A stretch of DNA of 64,000 nt from Anthoceros angustus (lineage: Eukaryota; Streptophyta; Anthocerotopsida; Anthocerotales; Anthocerotaceae), in assembly GCA_010909165.1 (NCBI GenBank), contig VJWM01000135.1, positions 124,001 to 188,000 of the forward strand, read 5' to 3'. The notes beneath the pieces are model-generated. The model saw only the letters and a program-made list of their open reading frames with translations. It searched no databases and was not told the origin of the DNA. Of this stretch, positions 1-11,652 are shown piece by piece. Each line of letters begins with the position of its first letter. Positions within the stretch are counted from its first letter, which is position 1. The translations under genes were made by a program, and so were the position numbers.

Positions 1-394
1 AGTTGGGCGATCCTGGTGAGGTTTGCGTGGGTGTTAATGAAACCGAGATTGCGTCACGGTGGTTCAGCTCGCGATTTTACCCAAACACGGTTTTGAGTGA
101 ACAAGACACATTAGCGCTCCTTGCGGTAGACGATGTTTCTTCGTATGGTTTTGATGAGGATTTACCAGATTCCGCTCATCCTCGCTCATTTTCTCACGAT
201 CCGTTCATAGCGACCTACTCGAGAGTGTGAGGTTAGGACTTTCGTTCGCGTACAATTTTGGTTGCCTAATGTCAAGGGCACTTTTGGCTGCTTCTTGTTC
301 GACGACACCACAACACTCCCCTCACGCGGCTTCGAGAGTGAATCATGACGAAGATAGCTTCGATTCCCTATGTCAGCTGATCAATGTGATGGCT
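1..394. other. unassigned left edge beside copia-A
   Basis: No recognisable gene. This stretch lies just past the C-terminal end of the copia-A RNase H reading frame (minus strand), so it should hold that element's 3' untranslated part, polypurine tract or LTR. I could not find a TG...CA-bounded repeat matching the far side of the element near 12 kb. A 75-codon plus-strand frame at 3-230 has no recognisable motif. Confidence 0.3.
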
Positions 395-1349
395 TCATCG
401 GTTTGCCTTGTACGTCGTTGATGCCATTGGTGACAGAGTGACGCGATTGGCATGAGTTGAAGTATCCAGATGCAGAAGATTGAAGAAAAGCTCTTTCCTG
501 TGAAATGATGACGGTGTTGCGCTCTGAACTGCTGGTTGAGCTGCAAATCCAGCTGTACGAGTCCTACTTGTTCTCAGTGGCCTTTTCCTGAGAAGATTCG
601 CTCCTCCTCCATGATAAGCTTCTCGTGCTATCAAACCTATTGCTGTTACGTGTCGCTCGTGTGGTGTCTTGGAAAGCCCCTTTGTGAGCAAGTCTGCTGT
701 GTTCTCTTCTGTCGCAACATAACTGAGGGCGACTTGCTTCTTGCTCACCACCTGCCGGATGAAGTGGTGCTGTATTTCAACGTGCTTCGTCCTTGCATGC
801 AACACTGGATTCAGGGTCATTGCTATTCTTTGGCGGTTATGCGCGAGCTCGATTGGTACGATCACGCCCTCGTTGACATCTTGCGAGGCGGCGTATCCAC
901 AGAATCTCCTTAGCCGCCAGTGAGGTTGCGGCATACTCCGCCTCGGTGGATGAAAGGCATACTGTTGGCATCTTCTTGCAAGCCCAGGAAACAAGTGAAC
1001 CATTGAGCATAGCACAATATGCTGCTGTCGACTTTCTGGCGTCAGGATCACCGGCCCAGTCTGCGTCGCGGTAAGTACCGGTGCACTCGTCGCATGCAGG
1101 CGGAAGTCCTAGAGATCTGGTACCTTTTAGGTATCTAAGGATGCGCTTAACGCATGTCCAGTGGGCCTTGCCAGGATTAGAGAGATATCTAGATGCAATG
1201 TTGACAGCCTGGGATATATCTGGACGTGTCCAGATTGCTAAATACAGAAGACTACCAACAGCTTCACTATAGGGTACTAATTTCATTTCTTCTATTTCTT
1301 CTGGTGTTTCAGGACTATCTAGTGCAGACACTTTTTCACTGCAGCACAA
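395..1349 (-). pseudogene. copia-A RNase H
   Basis: C-terminal ribonuclease H part of the copia polyprotein, which degrades the RNA strand during reverse transcription. Two overlapping frames carry it. The upstream frame (837-1349) has the family's VGSLLYLA, TRPDISQAV, KRILRYLKGT and LSSTEAEYAA blocks. The downstream frame (395-1051) has VEIQHHFIRQVV and ENTADLLTKGL. The frame changes at about 0.84-1.05 kb, so at least one frameshift breaks it. It follows directly on the reverse transcriptase frame at 1398. Confidence 0.85.
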
Positions 1350-1397
1350 TTGGGCGTCTTGGCAAGTCAGCTTCTTTCAAAGTTGAACACTCACGAT

Positions 1398-2234
1398 CTA
1401 GTAATGCTGCTGGTGGATGAAGAAAGAGTATTCTGTGGGGTTTCTCTCAAACTGGACACCTAGAGCGTACTTAAGGGGTCCTATGTCTACGATTTTGTAC
1501 TCTTTGGCTAACAAGTCCTTGACATGTTGGATGATTTCAGGACAGCTACCAAAGATGAAGTTATCGTCGACGTAGAGGGTCATGATGACGAAATGCTCTT
1601 TCTGCCTAAGGAGATAAACGCTGGGATCTGCAGCTAAAGGTGAGAATCCAGACTTCTTCAAGTATAAGTCTACGGTTTCGTTCCATACCTGGGCAGATTG
1701 TTTCAATCCGTAAAGTGATTTAATAAGCTTACAGACCTTTTTGTTGTCCTTGATATAGCCAGGAGGCTGGAGCATATAAATGTCTTCACTCAACGTACCG
1801 TATAAGAAAGCAGTTTTTACGTCAACTTGATGGATGTCCAGACGGTGATGGGCTGCCAGTGCCAGAAGTATCCTTATAGATGTTGATTTCACAACAGGGC
1901 TGTAAAGCCGATTTTCTTCGTAGTCAAAACCGGGAACTTGGCTGAAGCCTCTGGCGACTAGCCTGGCCTTGTATCTTGCGACTGTACCATCTGGATTCAA
2001 CTTCCTCCTGAATGTGCACTTACAAGATATTGGTTTGTGGCCTGGAGGTAAATCGGTCAAGATCCACGTTTTGTTGGCGATCAATGAGTCATATTCAGAT
2101 TTTACTGCAGCTGTCCATTCGGGGGTCCTGAATGCTTCCTCAATTGACTGTGGAACATCCTGCATTTCGATGGCTGACATCGCTTTATGTAAAGCCACGT
2201 TGATATGATGAGTGTTCTGCTGGTGCTGTTGCAT
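1398..2234 (-). pseudogene. copia-A reverse transcriptase
   Basis: Reverse transcriptase (RVT_2 type) of copia-A. The frame shows the opening WTAAVKSEYDSL block, [16 protein letters not shown], the KTAFLYGTLSEDIYM segment and the catalytic LYVDD box (YVDD aspartates present), then SLYGLKQSAQVW. The frame is open for 278 codons, so this domain is fairly intact, but it is separated from integrase and RNase H by frame changes. The 2235-2464 stretch upstream is the proline-rich linker between integrase and RT. Confidence 0.9.
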
Positions 2235-2464
2235 GTCCTCTGGAGCTGGAGTTGGGGTTAGAGTAGCGGAGGCTCTACCAGTAATTGAGTCTCCAGGCCA
2301 GTGATAGGCATCCTTCCAGCTGGATCGAGGAGGACGGTGACGGGTAGACCGTCTAAGTGGAGGCTCAGCGGACTCAGCAGGTAAGGGTTCCGGTACGGGA
2401 TGTTGGTCGGGTTCTGAAATATCAGGTAAAAGAGGTTCTGGCAGTTCTGGTTGTGGTGGTTGAC

Positions 2465-3598
2465 CTATGTTTGGTGGCTGAATGGGTACAGGTTGGGCAG
2501 GTACCTGGAGTTGTACTGGTGGGGTTGTGGTTGTGGTTGAGCCGGATTACCTGTCTGACCTTGTACATCGTCAACTACAAGCTCATAATCTGTGGGGTTA
2601 TATGTCTCCCCCTCAAGGTCAGAGAGGGAAGAAGGTGAATGACCGGAAATGCTAGGAGGGGGAAGAGGTGTAGAGGTGCACACGGACTGCAGATAAGTAT
2701 TGAGCAGGGTTGCTTCATGGAAATGTACACTGCGGGAGAGAGCTACCTGACGGGTAGAAGGGTCAAGCAACCTGTAAGGGTAGGAATAGCCTATGAAGAG
2801 CAACTTCTTACTTTTGTCGTCCCATTTCTTGCGCAGGTCATCAGGGATATGGGCAAATGCTGGGCTGCCGAATATTCTGAGATGAGAGATGCGGGGCTTC
2901 TGGCCTGTCCAGCGCTCATACGGTGTGATGTTGGGAAGCTCCTTCGTCGGCAGTCTGTTCTTAAGATAATTGGCCGTGGAAACGGCTTTTGCCCAGTATC
3001 CTTGTGTGAGGCCTGACAGCTTGAGCAGGGAACGAGAGATCTCCAGCAGTGAGCGGTTGAGCCTTTCTGCCAAAGGGTTCTGGGCTGGTGTATACGGGAC
3101 TGTGAGCTGCCGTTGTATGCCCCTGGATGTGCAGAACTCCTGGAAAGGGTAACTGAGGTACTCGCCAGCATTGTCGGTGCGGAGAGTGCAGACTTGAAGT
3201 CCCGTGTGCCGTTCTGCTAATGCTACGAACTCTTGAAAACACTGGAGGGCCTGGTCCTTGTGCTTGAGAAAGTATATGTGGCAATACCGGCTCCACTCAT
3301 CCAGAAAAGTCAAAAAATAGGAATGGCCACCAAAAGAAGATGTGCTCATGGGGCCACAGATGTCTGAATGGATGACTTCGAGCAGGCGTTTTGCCCTTGT
3401 AGGTAAGGGGTCATTGAAAGGCAATTGATTTAGCTTGGTATATTGGCAGACTTCACAGTATAGATCTGGAGACATTTTACGAGATTGGGTCTCAGACATG
3501 GTCAAGTTGATGGAATTAAGATAACGAATGCTCATATACCATGCTCGATTACGGAGGAGTCGACTTGGATAAGGACTTAAGACCTGATTTTTGGGCAT
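2465..3598 (-). pseudogene. copia-A integrase
   Basis: Integrase inserts the cDNA into host DNA. Visible are the second half of the HHCC zinc site (CEVCQYTKLNQLPF), the first catalytic aspartate in HSDICGPM, the second in LRTDNAGEYLS, and the glutamate in NPLAERLNRSL. Conserved YERWTGQKP and LRIFGSPAFAHIP follow. The frame is 377 codons and ends in a P/Q-rich linker. The catalytic residues are all present, so decay is mainly by frame loss at its ends. Confidence 0.9.
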
Positions 3599-4416
3599 CT
3601 ACCATCAGGGAAGTAGACTGAATATTTAAAAGATATAGGTCGTTGTATGGAAGGCCATGTGCGAGAGTTGTTCTGGAGGGATCATTAAGCTTGTGAATGA
3701 GACAGTGATTGCCTTGGAATGTGATCACCAGGTTATGCTCAGTTGCCAACTTGCGTACTGATAGCAAGTTCTTCGTCATGCTGGGAACGTGCAGGACTCC
3801 AGTAATGAGAAGACGTTCGCCATTAGATAAGCAGCGGTATTGCGATTACGCAATTGCGAGCTCTCCCTAAGAGAACGTCTTTGATGTCTGGTGAATCATG
3901 GTAAGATTCGAAAGCCTCCTTGCTGCAGCAAATGTGAGTGGTGGCGCCGGAATCCAGAAACCACCTGTTTTCTTCTGTCCTGGTGAGTGTCAGGCATACA
4001 GCTAGCACAGATGTGGGTGAAGTTGACTTAACACTGGTGAAGTGTGTCTCATAGCGGGGTGCATCGCGGCGTGGCTCGCCGGCAAGCTTCTTCCTACACT
4101 CATTTTCGTAGTGTCCGGGGATTCGGCACCAATTGCAGGGGCCCTTGGTTCTTTTGTCAAGCTGCCTGTTGCCGCTGGAAAAAAGTTTGGGATGAGGGCC
4201 TTCGTGCTTGGGAATTTCCACGGCCACCTCCTCTCCTGGTGCCGCGCCCTCGTGCAGTGAATAGTGCGTGGGTGCTTGACGGTGCTGTCTTGTGATTCGC
4301 AGATCTACTGGACTCCTCCTCAAGGAGGGCTGCAACCACCTCAGTGAGTGTATAATTGGGTTGCTGCCCTGCTGCCGTTGCATTGATGGCTGCTCGAATT
4401 GCAGAATTTTGTGCAC
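3549..4416 (-). pseudogene. copia-A zinc knuckle, protease and pre-integrase region
   Basis: Two frames cover the gag C-terminus and protease. In 3823-4416 the CCHC knuckle CNWCRIPGHYENEC (nucleic-acid binding) is followed by the aspartic-protease start WFLDSGATTHIC, with the catalytic DSG. The frame is then lost, and 3549-3779 in another frame has TKNLLSVRKLA and the pre-integrase part. The break lies near 3.78-3.83 kb. Confidence 0.85.
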
Positions 4417-4870
4417 TGATGAATGTTCTGTATGCAGGCGGTAAGGAGGTTAGAAGAGCGACTGCATCTTGATGTTCGGAGATAACGGTACCTCCTGAGG
4501 CTAGCTTCGCTCTGAGAGATCTGAAGACGTTCACGTGCTGCTCCACGGTATCCGAATCCTTCATCCTCAAGGAATAGAACTGCCTTGTGGCGTTGATTAA
4601 GGACATGCTGCTTTGTGCTTGAAACATGTCTTTGAAAGTCCTCCAGATGGCGTTGGAAGTGGCTTGGCCACTTGTGTGGTGTATCATACTCTTGTCAATG
4701 GCAGAAATCAAAATGCTACGGGCACGCTTATCCTTCTTAATCCAAGCTGCAACCTAGTCAGCTGTTGCAGGAGGATTAGCTGTAGTGGAAGGTTGGGCGA
4801 CAGTTCCATCGACTATCCCCATGAGGTCGTGCTCTTCCAGCAGCGCAGTGATGCGCATCGGCCAAATATC
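4157..4870 (-). pseudogene. copia-A gag, C-terminal part
   Basis: Capsid (gag) region of copia-A. Frame 4157-4711 contains ATSNAIWRTFKDMFQ, MSLINATRQFYSLRM, VEQHVNVFRSLRAKL and LLTSLPPAYRTF, all typical of copia gag, then an R/G-rich tail before the zinc knuckle. Another frame (up to 4870) reads YDIWPMRITALLEEHDLMG, the typical gag opening. That sentence is cut at 4870/4876 by the LTR of copia-B and continues on the far side at 11653. Confidence 0.85.
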
Positions 4871-4875
4871 GTAAT
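4871..4875 (+). repeat. target-site duplication (left), GTAAT
   Basis: The five bases GTAAT directly precede the TG end of the copia-B left LTR and recur directly after its right LTR at 11648-11652. A 5-bp duplication is what copia integrases make, so this marks the insertion point inside copia-A gag. Confidence 0.9.
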
Positions 4876-5073
4876 TGTGACGATTATGGTGCGACAGATG
4901 CATCAGGATCCGATAGATAGGCAATTCATGGTAGAGAACACAATGTAGTGTATCGGTGAGCGAGTAAAGGAGGAGAATAAGCGCGATTCGTGACGCTTCG
5001 CCCAAATGTCGGTTCAGTTTTCGTGCTTAAAAGCGAAACGTGCCCTAAGGGCTTGAGTGCTACAACTTCAACA
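4876..5073 (-). repeat. copia-B 3' LTR
   Basis: 198 bp starting TGTGACGATT and ending ACTTCAACA on the plus strand. It aligns over its length with the LTR at 11441-11647, differing by substitutions and short indels (for example around the GGAGGAGAATAA block). In element orientation it is the 3' LTR. Confidence 0.92.
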
Positions 5074-5084
5074 CTCCCACTTAG
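5074..5084 (-). other. copia-B polypurine tract
   Basis: On the minus strand, CTAAGTGGGAG lies directly against the 3' LTR. This purine-rich box is the usual copia plus-strand primer position and form. Confidence 0.7.
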
Positions 5085-5148
5085 CATCTAGTCCTTAGGC
5101 TATGCACTTTTACATTGCTAAGAATTGAAGCTAATGTCCGAGACCTTG

Positions 5149-7236
5149 CTAAGTCCCATGTTCTTCACGTGTTGTTGATGTTTGATAGAGCTAAGTGCTT
5201 TGTAAGCACATCCGCTACCATGTGCTCTGTTGGACAATAGAGAACGCAAACTTGCCTTCTTCAACCACTTGCCTTATGAAATGAAATTGTACCTCCACGT
5301 GCTTTGTTCGAGCATGGAACTTGGGTTATAGGTGAGTGAGATGGCACTTTGATTATCACGAGAGCGGCCTAGGAATCCTCCGGGTCTCGCCTAACTCGAA
5401 AGTTGGAGAAGTTGCGAGTCCATCCTTGCATGCGTGAGTCAACGAGCAATACTCACCTCGGTTGTGAGTGCAACTACTGCCGCTTACTACTCCAAATTGT
5501 CAGTGCCTCCCAATAAATATCGTAGCTGCTTGTGCTTTTCTATCATCAATGTTGCCGGCCAGATCACTATAACCTTCAAGTTGTAGAGGTTCTCCTTGTT
5601 TGATATGTATGGTAGAGCAACCCTAAGTCCAAGTTGCTCTTAGGTATCTAAATATCCTCTTAATGACCTTCCAATGAGCTTGAGTAGGAGCTGATAGGAA
5701 TTGTGACAAGGCTCCCACCGAATAGGACAGTCTGTGCAGTGCAAACCATAAGGTACATAAGACTACCTACGAGGAATAAGGAGGAGGAGTAGTGTCTCAA
5801 CTGTCCCGTTGATCCACCTCTTTGCTTAGCTTAAGGTTCATTTCCATGGGTGTTGAGATAGGCCTAGATTCTAACATCTTAAACTTTGTTAAGATTTCTT
5901 GAATATATTTTGATTGGTGAATGAGAATGCTTCTAGCCTTTCTATCCCTTAAGACCGAATGCCCAAGCAAAGGAAAGCTCTCTACAAGTGGTCATGGAGA
6001 AACGCTTAGCTAGCATAGATCCGGTCTCTTCTAGTATGGCCTTAGTGTTGGACATAAGAACTATATCGTCTACGATACCCCTAAGACGATAAAGTAAATG
6101 CTTGATCTTTTAATGTAGATATTACTATCGAGTTTAACTTAGTGAAACCTAGTTCCTTAAGGTGACGTCTAGCTTAAAATACCATTTCATAGCACTCTAA
6201 GTCCCATGTTCTTCACGTGTTGTTGATGTTTGATAGAGCTAAGTGCTTTTAAGCACATCCGCTACCATGTGCTCTGTTGGACAATAGAGAACGCAAACTT
6301 GCCTTCTTCAACCACTTGCCTTATGAAATGAAATTGTACCTCCACGTGCTTTGTTCGAGCATGGAACTTGGGTTATAGGTGAGTGAGATGGCACTTTGAT
6401 TATCACGAGCGGCCTAGGAATCCTCACGGGTCTCGCCTAACTCGAAAGTTGGAGAAGTTGCGAGTCCATCCTTGCATGCGTGAGTCAACGAGCAATACTC
6501 ACCTCGGTTGTGAGTGCAACTACTTCTACTCCACATTCTTTGTGCCTCCCAATAAATATCGTAGCTGCTTGTGCTTTTCTATCATCAATGTTGCCGGATC
6601 GGCATCACTATAACCTTCAAGTTGTAGAGGTTCTCCTTGTTTGATATGTATGGTAGAGCAACCCTAAGTCCAAGTTGCTCTTAGGTATCTAAATATCCTC
6701 TTGACCTTCCAATGAGCTTGAGTAGGAGCTGATAGGAATTGTGACAAGGCTCCCACCGAATAGGACAGTCTGTGCAGTGCAAACCATAAGGTACATAAGA
6801 CTACCTACGGTGAGGAATAAGGAGGAGGAGTAGTGTCCTGTTGTCCTGTTGATCCACCTCTTTGCTTAGCTTAAGGTTCATTTCCATGGGTGTTGAGATA
6901 GGCCTAGATTCTAACATCTTAAACTTTGTTAAGATTTCTTGAATATATTTTGATTGGTGAATGAGAATGCTTCTAGCCTTTCTATCCCTTAAGACCGAAT
7001 GCCCAAGCAAAGGAAAGCTCTCTACAAGTGGTCATGGAGAAACGCTTAGCTAGCATAGATCCGGTCTCTTCTAGTATGGCCTTAGTGTTGGACATAAGAA
7101 CTATATCGTCTACGATACCCCTAAGACGATAAAGTAAATGCTTGATCTTTTAATGTAGATATTACTATCGAGTTTAACTTAGTGAAACCTAGTTCCTTAA
7201 GGTGACGTCTAGCTTAAAATACCATTTCATAGCACT
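5149..7236. repeat. 1.04-kb tandem duplication inside copia-B
   Basis: The block starting TAAGTCCCATGTTCTTCACG at about 5149 recurs at about 6197, with a second copy ending near 7236 at ACCATTTCATAGCACTTAAG. The copies are nearly identical with small indels. The unit covers the RNase H side of pol and the end of RT, so this domain set is present twice and frame-broken in both copies. Confidence 0.9.
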
Positions 7237-7691
7237 TAAGTCCGTATAAGGACTTTAATAGTAGGCATGCATTGTACTTTGTCCTATCCTTAACATATAT
7301 CCCTTGGAATCTCCATGTAGATGGTGTGGTCGAGATCTCCATATAGAAAAGTGTCTTAATGTCAAGTTGCATTAGCTCATAGTCATGGTGAGATGCTAAG
7401 GCTAGGAGGATCCTAAGTGAGGTTATCTTAAGTACAGGGACTAAAAGTTTCATCATAATCAAAACCATATTTTTGAGAGTATCCCTTGGCTACTAATCTA
7501 GCCTTGTATCTCTCTATGCTACCATCGGCATTTAATTTGATCTTGAAGGTCCACTTAGATCCCACAAGTTGTCTATCCTTAGGTAGAGTAGTTAAAGTCC
7601 AAGTTTTATTGGCTTGTAGGGATTCTAGTTCGACCGATTGCTTGTTTCCTGTTCCTTTTGTGGGCAGATGGCCTCCTGTAGTCGGGGACAA
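5149..7691 (-). pseudogene. copia-B reverse transcriptase/RNase H remnants
   Basis: The start of RT is readable at 7428-7691 ([38 protein letters not shown]), continuing at 7214-7468 (SLRILLALASHHDYELMQLDIKT, then LLLKSLYGLKC). The RT end and RNase H linker appears at 6801-7010 (GHSVLRDRKARSILIHQSKY). I do not see an intact YVDD box. RNase H motifs occur only in scattered frames across the duplicated block. The region is beyond translation as one protein. Confidence 0.75.
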
Positions 7692-9351
7692 ACCGATCTA
7701 TAGCATTAAGACAATATGCTAAATTGCTCTTGGGATCCCGCCAGTTAGTAGGAGAATATCTATGTATTTTACCTGCATTGGAACGGTGAGATTGTCTACG
7801 CCTAGGCTGGTTAGTGGCAGCTGATTGTGGGATGTCCTCTTGCACATTTTCGAAATAAGGGTCTAGAGTTTCCTCGGCTTCCTGGGCATTTATATGTTGC
7901 ATATCAGGAGTATTGTAATTAGAAAAATCAGAAGATAAATGCCTACTTGTTGTTGAGGTGCCCGGTCGTTTTCGAAAGTCGGGGTCAAGAGCATATTGTG
8001 AAAACTCAATGTCACTTGCCGATCCGGCGCGAGGGCTGCCCGTCATTGCTTCGCTAAACGATCCGGTGTGTGGCCGATCCGAGCTGTGAACGGGAATCGG
8101 GCGTTGAAGGAGCCGCAAGGACCGCCGGATTGAGAGCTGCGAGTCTGTCCGCGGGCGTCGGTTGCCAGGATTACAGGCCAAGGCGCGCGGTAGGTGCGGA
8201 GAGGTGTTGTGGCTGGAGATTCGCCGGAGTTGGGGCCGGATCTGAAAATTTCGGAGTCTGAAAATGTCCTGCTGTTTGCCTGCGATTCCTGATTTCCTGT
8301 TCCTGATTTGATCGTGTCGGCGTGCCTGCCAGTCCCCCTCTCAATCGAAGGGCATGAGCCGGAAGGGGAGCCTGAGGGTGTTTCGGCAGAGGAGCCGATT
8401 GGATCGGCTGCAAAGTCGCCGAAAAAGATGGTTTGTGGTGTGTCTGCTGCAGGCTGAAGGGAATGGCCGCGAGGAGGTGCGGGTGGTGGCAGGGGGCACC
8501 GGCTGAGACATGGGCAGTGGCTGCGCTGGGGAGCGGGTTGGGGAAGGTTAGGACCAGGTGCAGAAAAGTCCACAGAGCCATCTTCATCATCACTGTCTAG
8601 GTTGGTTGGGGCTCCCACTGGCTGTGGCTGGATGTCCTCGAGGAAGGTGACGTCGGGAGTGGGTGACTTTGTGTGTTTGAGGGTGGATAATTTTGTAACC
8701 TTTGATCCCGTCAGTAAAGCCAATGAACAGAAATTTCTGTGCCTTGTGATCTAGTTTGGTTCGGATTGCCTTAGGAATGTGGGCATAGACAGGGAACCAA
8801 AATCCAAGTGTAGAGAGATCGGGCTTGACTCCCTGTGCTTCAGGGAGTGCCAGAGAGAGAAGAGGTTGTGGTGAGATTGCCGATGTAGATGATGCGCATT
8901 GCCTCGCCAATAGGTTTTAGGAAGTCGGGCATGAATTAGCATTGCCAAACCACAGCTCGGATGGTCCGATTCATTCTTTCGCAACCCCATTTTGTTGGGA
9001 TGTGTAAGGAGTGGTAATTTGACGGTTGATACCATGTTCCTTGCAGTGGGTGAATTGAGTAGAGCCATATTCTCCACCGCCGATCTAAGGCATAATAAGG
9101 TATCGCCGCTTGCTTTTCCGACTGTGTCTTGTATTCCTTGAAGCATGGAAATGCTTGGGCCTTGGTCTTGATATATATATGACGGTAAAGCGAGTGAAAT
9201 CATCGATAATAAGCATGAAGTAGGTATAACCAAAGAGTGATTTATTGAAAGGCCCGGATGTCGAGTGTACTAGTTGAAGGCGCTTGGTAGCTCTTGTGTT
9301 GGATGCCTTAGGAAAGGCTGAGCGATGGCTTTGCCGAGGGAACAGCTTCAC
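7692..9351 (-). pseudogene. copia-B integrase and proline-rich linker
   Basis: Integrase pieces lie in three frames. 9085-9351 has the first catalytic region (FGYTYFMLIIDDFTRFTV). 8751-9233 has the LAMLIHARLPKTYW block with a worn N-terminal side. 8590-8910 has FGFWFPVYAHIPKAIRTKL and KFLFIGFTDGIKGYKI. Downstream, 7.7-8.7 kb encodes a long P/S-rich spacer between integrase and RT. The second aspartate and the glutamate are not in one clean frame. Confidence 0.75.
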
Positions 9352-10600
9352 AAATGCAAGTCCTCAATTCTGGTGAGAGTAATGCCATGGGCTGCTTGTG
9401 TGTTGATCATCTCCTTCATTCTCTGCAAATGCATATGCCCAAGCCGGGCGTGCCAAAGGAAGGTCTGATTTTGTTTCTCTGTGCCTGCTGTTAGAGAGGA
9501 AGGGTGACTAACCCTTAGATGATATAGGTCATCATTTTTAAGATCACCGGTGGCAATTAGATCGCCTTGAGGGGTTTCAATGACGCAGTGGCCATTGCCA
9601 AAACAAACATAACAGCCTGCTTGATCAACTTTTCGTACGGAAAAGAGGTTTTTTGTTAGTCCAGGAACTAAGAGGACATCTGAAATCTGCAGGGTGGAGT
9701 GTGGTTGCACACTGAGAGCAATGGAGCCATGGCCTGTAATATGATGTTTGGTGTTATCTCCAAGGCTGACAAAGTTGGGTTGTGCTGTAGGTGTAACTTT
9801 GGTAAAATACTCCCTATGGGGGGTCATGTGCTGCGAGGCTCCCGAATCAATATACCAGGCGTGTTCGCCTTGGGCTGATAAGCAAGAGGCTACTAGTGCT
9901 AATGGTGTGCTAGTGCCCGGAGGATTGTGGCTAATTTGGGCAAGGAAAGCCTTAGTGTGTTTCTGCATTGTTAGGGCCAATGGGCCAGACTGCTGATGTC
10001 TATGGGAATTGGAGGATGCTAACCGCTTGCGGCAGTCTTCATAGATGTGGCCAGGTATTTTGCAGTACCCGCATACGGGCTTCCAAGCAGGGTTGTAGAT
10101 CCCTCTGCCACGGGTTGAGTAAGTGCCACGTCCTCTGTTGATGCCTCTCATGTTTCCTCCAAGTGTCCTCGTCCGCGCCTCTGGTCTCGGAAGAAAGCGC
10201 GGAGGATGGCTCTCCAAAGATGAGCAAAACTTTCCTCTTCCTTTTGCAGAAGTACGCTGATAACTTTGTTGACAGTTAGAGGTTTGATGCCTTGGAGGCT
10301 TTGTACGACGCTCACCCATGATTCAGGTAATGTGGATAGCAGGATTGCTTCTAGGAGCTCCTCGGGGATATTGAATCCAAGAGCCTGGAATTTAACAGTC
10401 CAGCTACGGAAAACCATGGCATGGTGATCAACATGGTCACCTTCGGACATTCGAAGGCTGAGGTAGCTTTTGATTGTATGTATAGTATGCATGATATCAT
10501 GGGCGTCATATATCTCATGGAGCTGGGTCCATGCTTCGGCTGCTGTGGCTGTCCCCTCCAGCTGTTGCACAGTGCCTTGTTTCATACTCTGCATGAGCAC
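9348..10600 (-). pseudogene. copia-B gag C-terminus, zinc knuckle and protease
   Basis: 10148-10600 reads as gag (QLEGTATAAEAWTQLHEIY, LSLRMSEGDHVDHHAMVF, LLSTLPESWVSVVQ). In the next frame (9348-10319) come a G/R-rich stretch, the CCHC knuckle CGYCKIPGHIYEDC, the protease start WYIDSGASQHMTPH with the catalytic DSG, then LLVPGLTKNLFSVRKV and the pre-integrase WHARLGHMHLQRM. One frameshift separates gag from the knuckle-protease frame near 10.15-10.3 kb. Confidence 0.85.
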
Positions 10601-11428
10601 GTTTTTAGCCTGTTGATTATTGTCCTCCCATTGATCTTTCTCCAGTTGTGTTCCTGTCGTAGGGTTGGGGATGGGGATGGGTGGATTTCCGACTCCGCCT
10701 ACGTAACCCCAGAGCTTGCGCTCTTTCAGGATATTAGTGATACGAAATTTCCAGATGGGGAAATTGTGTTGTCGATCACAATTTGTCCTCCTTGGACAGG
10801 GAAAGGTGGGAGGTAGACATGTTGGGACAGTTTTTTTTTTAATTTGATGGAGTGTTTAATGGCTGATGACTGTGCTCCTAAGGAGGCAATTGATGTGTAT
10901 TTGGAGAGTGATCACAACTGTATAGTTTCTGCAGGTGTTAGAATTAGTTTTGTGTGTGTTTCTAGACCTTGTAAATTCTGAATTATCTGATTTTGAAATT
11001 CCTGTATTTCTGATTGTGGAGGAAGAATGTACAGGTTGTCTGAGGAGCCGGGCACTGATAGAAGGCTATGTTGCCTACATAGGTTTTGTAGGCTCGTGAT
11101 CAATGTTTCTCTTATTCGTGCGGGGTTGAGTGGTGTGTGAACTTCAACCGTGGTGGTGGTGCCTTATCATTGTGAGTTTGGTGGCCTTTCTATGAATAGA
11201 AAGGAGATTTCTACGTAGGCCCAATCATACTCCTGTGGGTCGTAAAAGCCACGAAATGAAAGTTCTTCTCCTATGATCAGAAGCACGGAACATGTTCGAA
11301 TCCATGCGTAAGCCCACAGGTTTTCTCTTGCCTCCTTGAGGTATGAATTCTCACGGTTATTTCTTTTCCATTCTTGAAGGTCTGCCTGCCTAGCTGTGCG
11401 CCGTTGGCTAGGCATGATACCATCACTG
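10601..11428 (-). pseudogene. copia-B leader and gag N-terminus
   Basis: Region between the primer-binding site and recognisable gag. Short frames occur at 10912-11103 and 11167-11415. The latter starts a few bases inside the element (MPSQRRTARQADLQEW) and could be the original polyprotein start. Beyond position I have no motif support for its identity. Confidence 0.45.
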
Positions 11429-11440
11429 GCTCTGATACCA
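11429..11440 (-). other. copia-B primer-binding site
   Basis: On the minus strand TGGTATCAGAGC abuts the end of the 5' LTR. This is the standard plant copia primer-binding site complementary to the initiator methionine tRNA, and it fixes both the element's orientation and the LTR boundary. Confidence 0.95.
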
Positions 11441-11647
11441 TGTGACGATTATGGTGCGACAGATGCATCAGAATCCGATAGATGGGCAATTCATGGTAGA
11501 GAACACAATGTAGTGTATCAGGACTGAGCCAGAATGTAAAGGAGGAGAATAACTGCCAGTTCGTGACGCTTCGCCCAAATGTCGGTTCAGGTTTTCAGGC
11601 TTAAAAACGAAACGTGCCCTAAGGGCTTGAGTGCTACAACTTCAACA
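11441..11647 (-). repeat. copia-B 5' LTR
   Basis: 207 bp, TGTGACGATT...ACTTCAACA on the plus strand, matching 4876-5073. It is followed on the low-coordinate side by the primer-binding site and on the high-coordinate side by GTAAT. As the 5' LTR it would hold the element's promoter, reading toward lower coordinates. Confidence 0.93.
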
Positions 11648-11652
11648 GTAAT
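11648..11652 (+). repeat. target-site duplication (right), GTAAT
   Basis: Partner of 4871-4875, directly after the CA end of the copia-B LTR. Removing copia-B plus one copy restores continuity of the copia-A gag. Confidence 0.9.

Larger units (their letters stand above)
4876..11647 (-). mobile_element. copia-B: complete nested Ty1/copia retrotransposon
   Basis: A 6.77-kb element with similar 198-bp and 207-bp LTRs, both bounded TG...CA, flanked by GTAAT on both sides. Coding order on the minus strand is gag, zinc knuckle/protease, integrase, RT and RNase H. The insertion splits the copia-A gag. Internal frames are degenerate and the RT/RNase H part carries a 1.04-kb tandem duplication, so it is non-autonomous now. 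LTR divergence (several substitutions plus small indels) shows it is not a fresh insertion. Confidence 0.92.
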
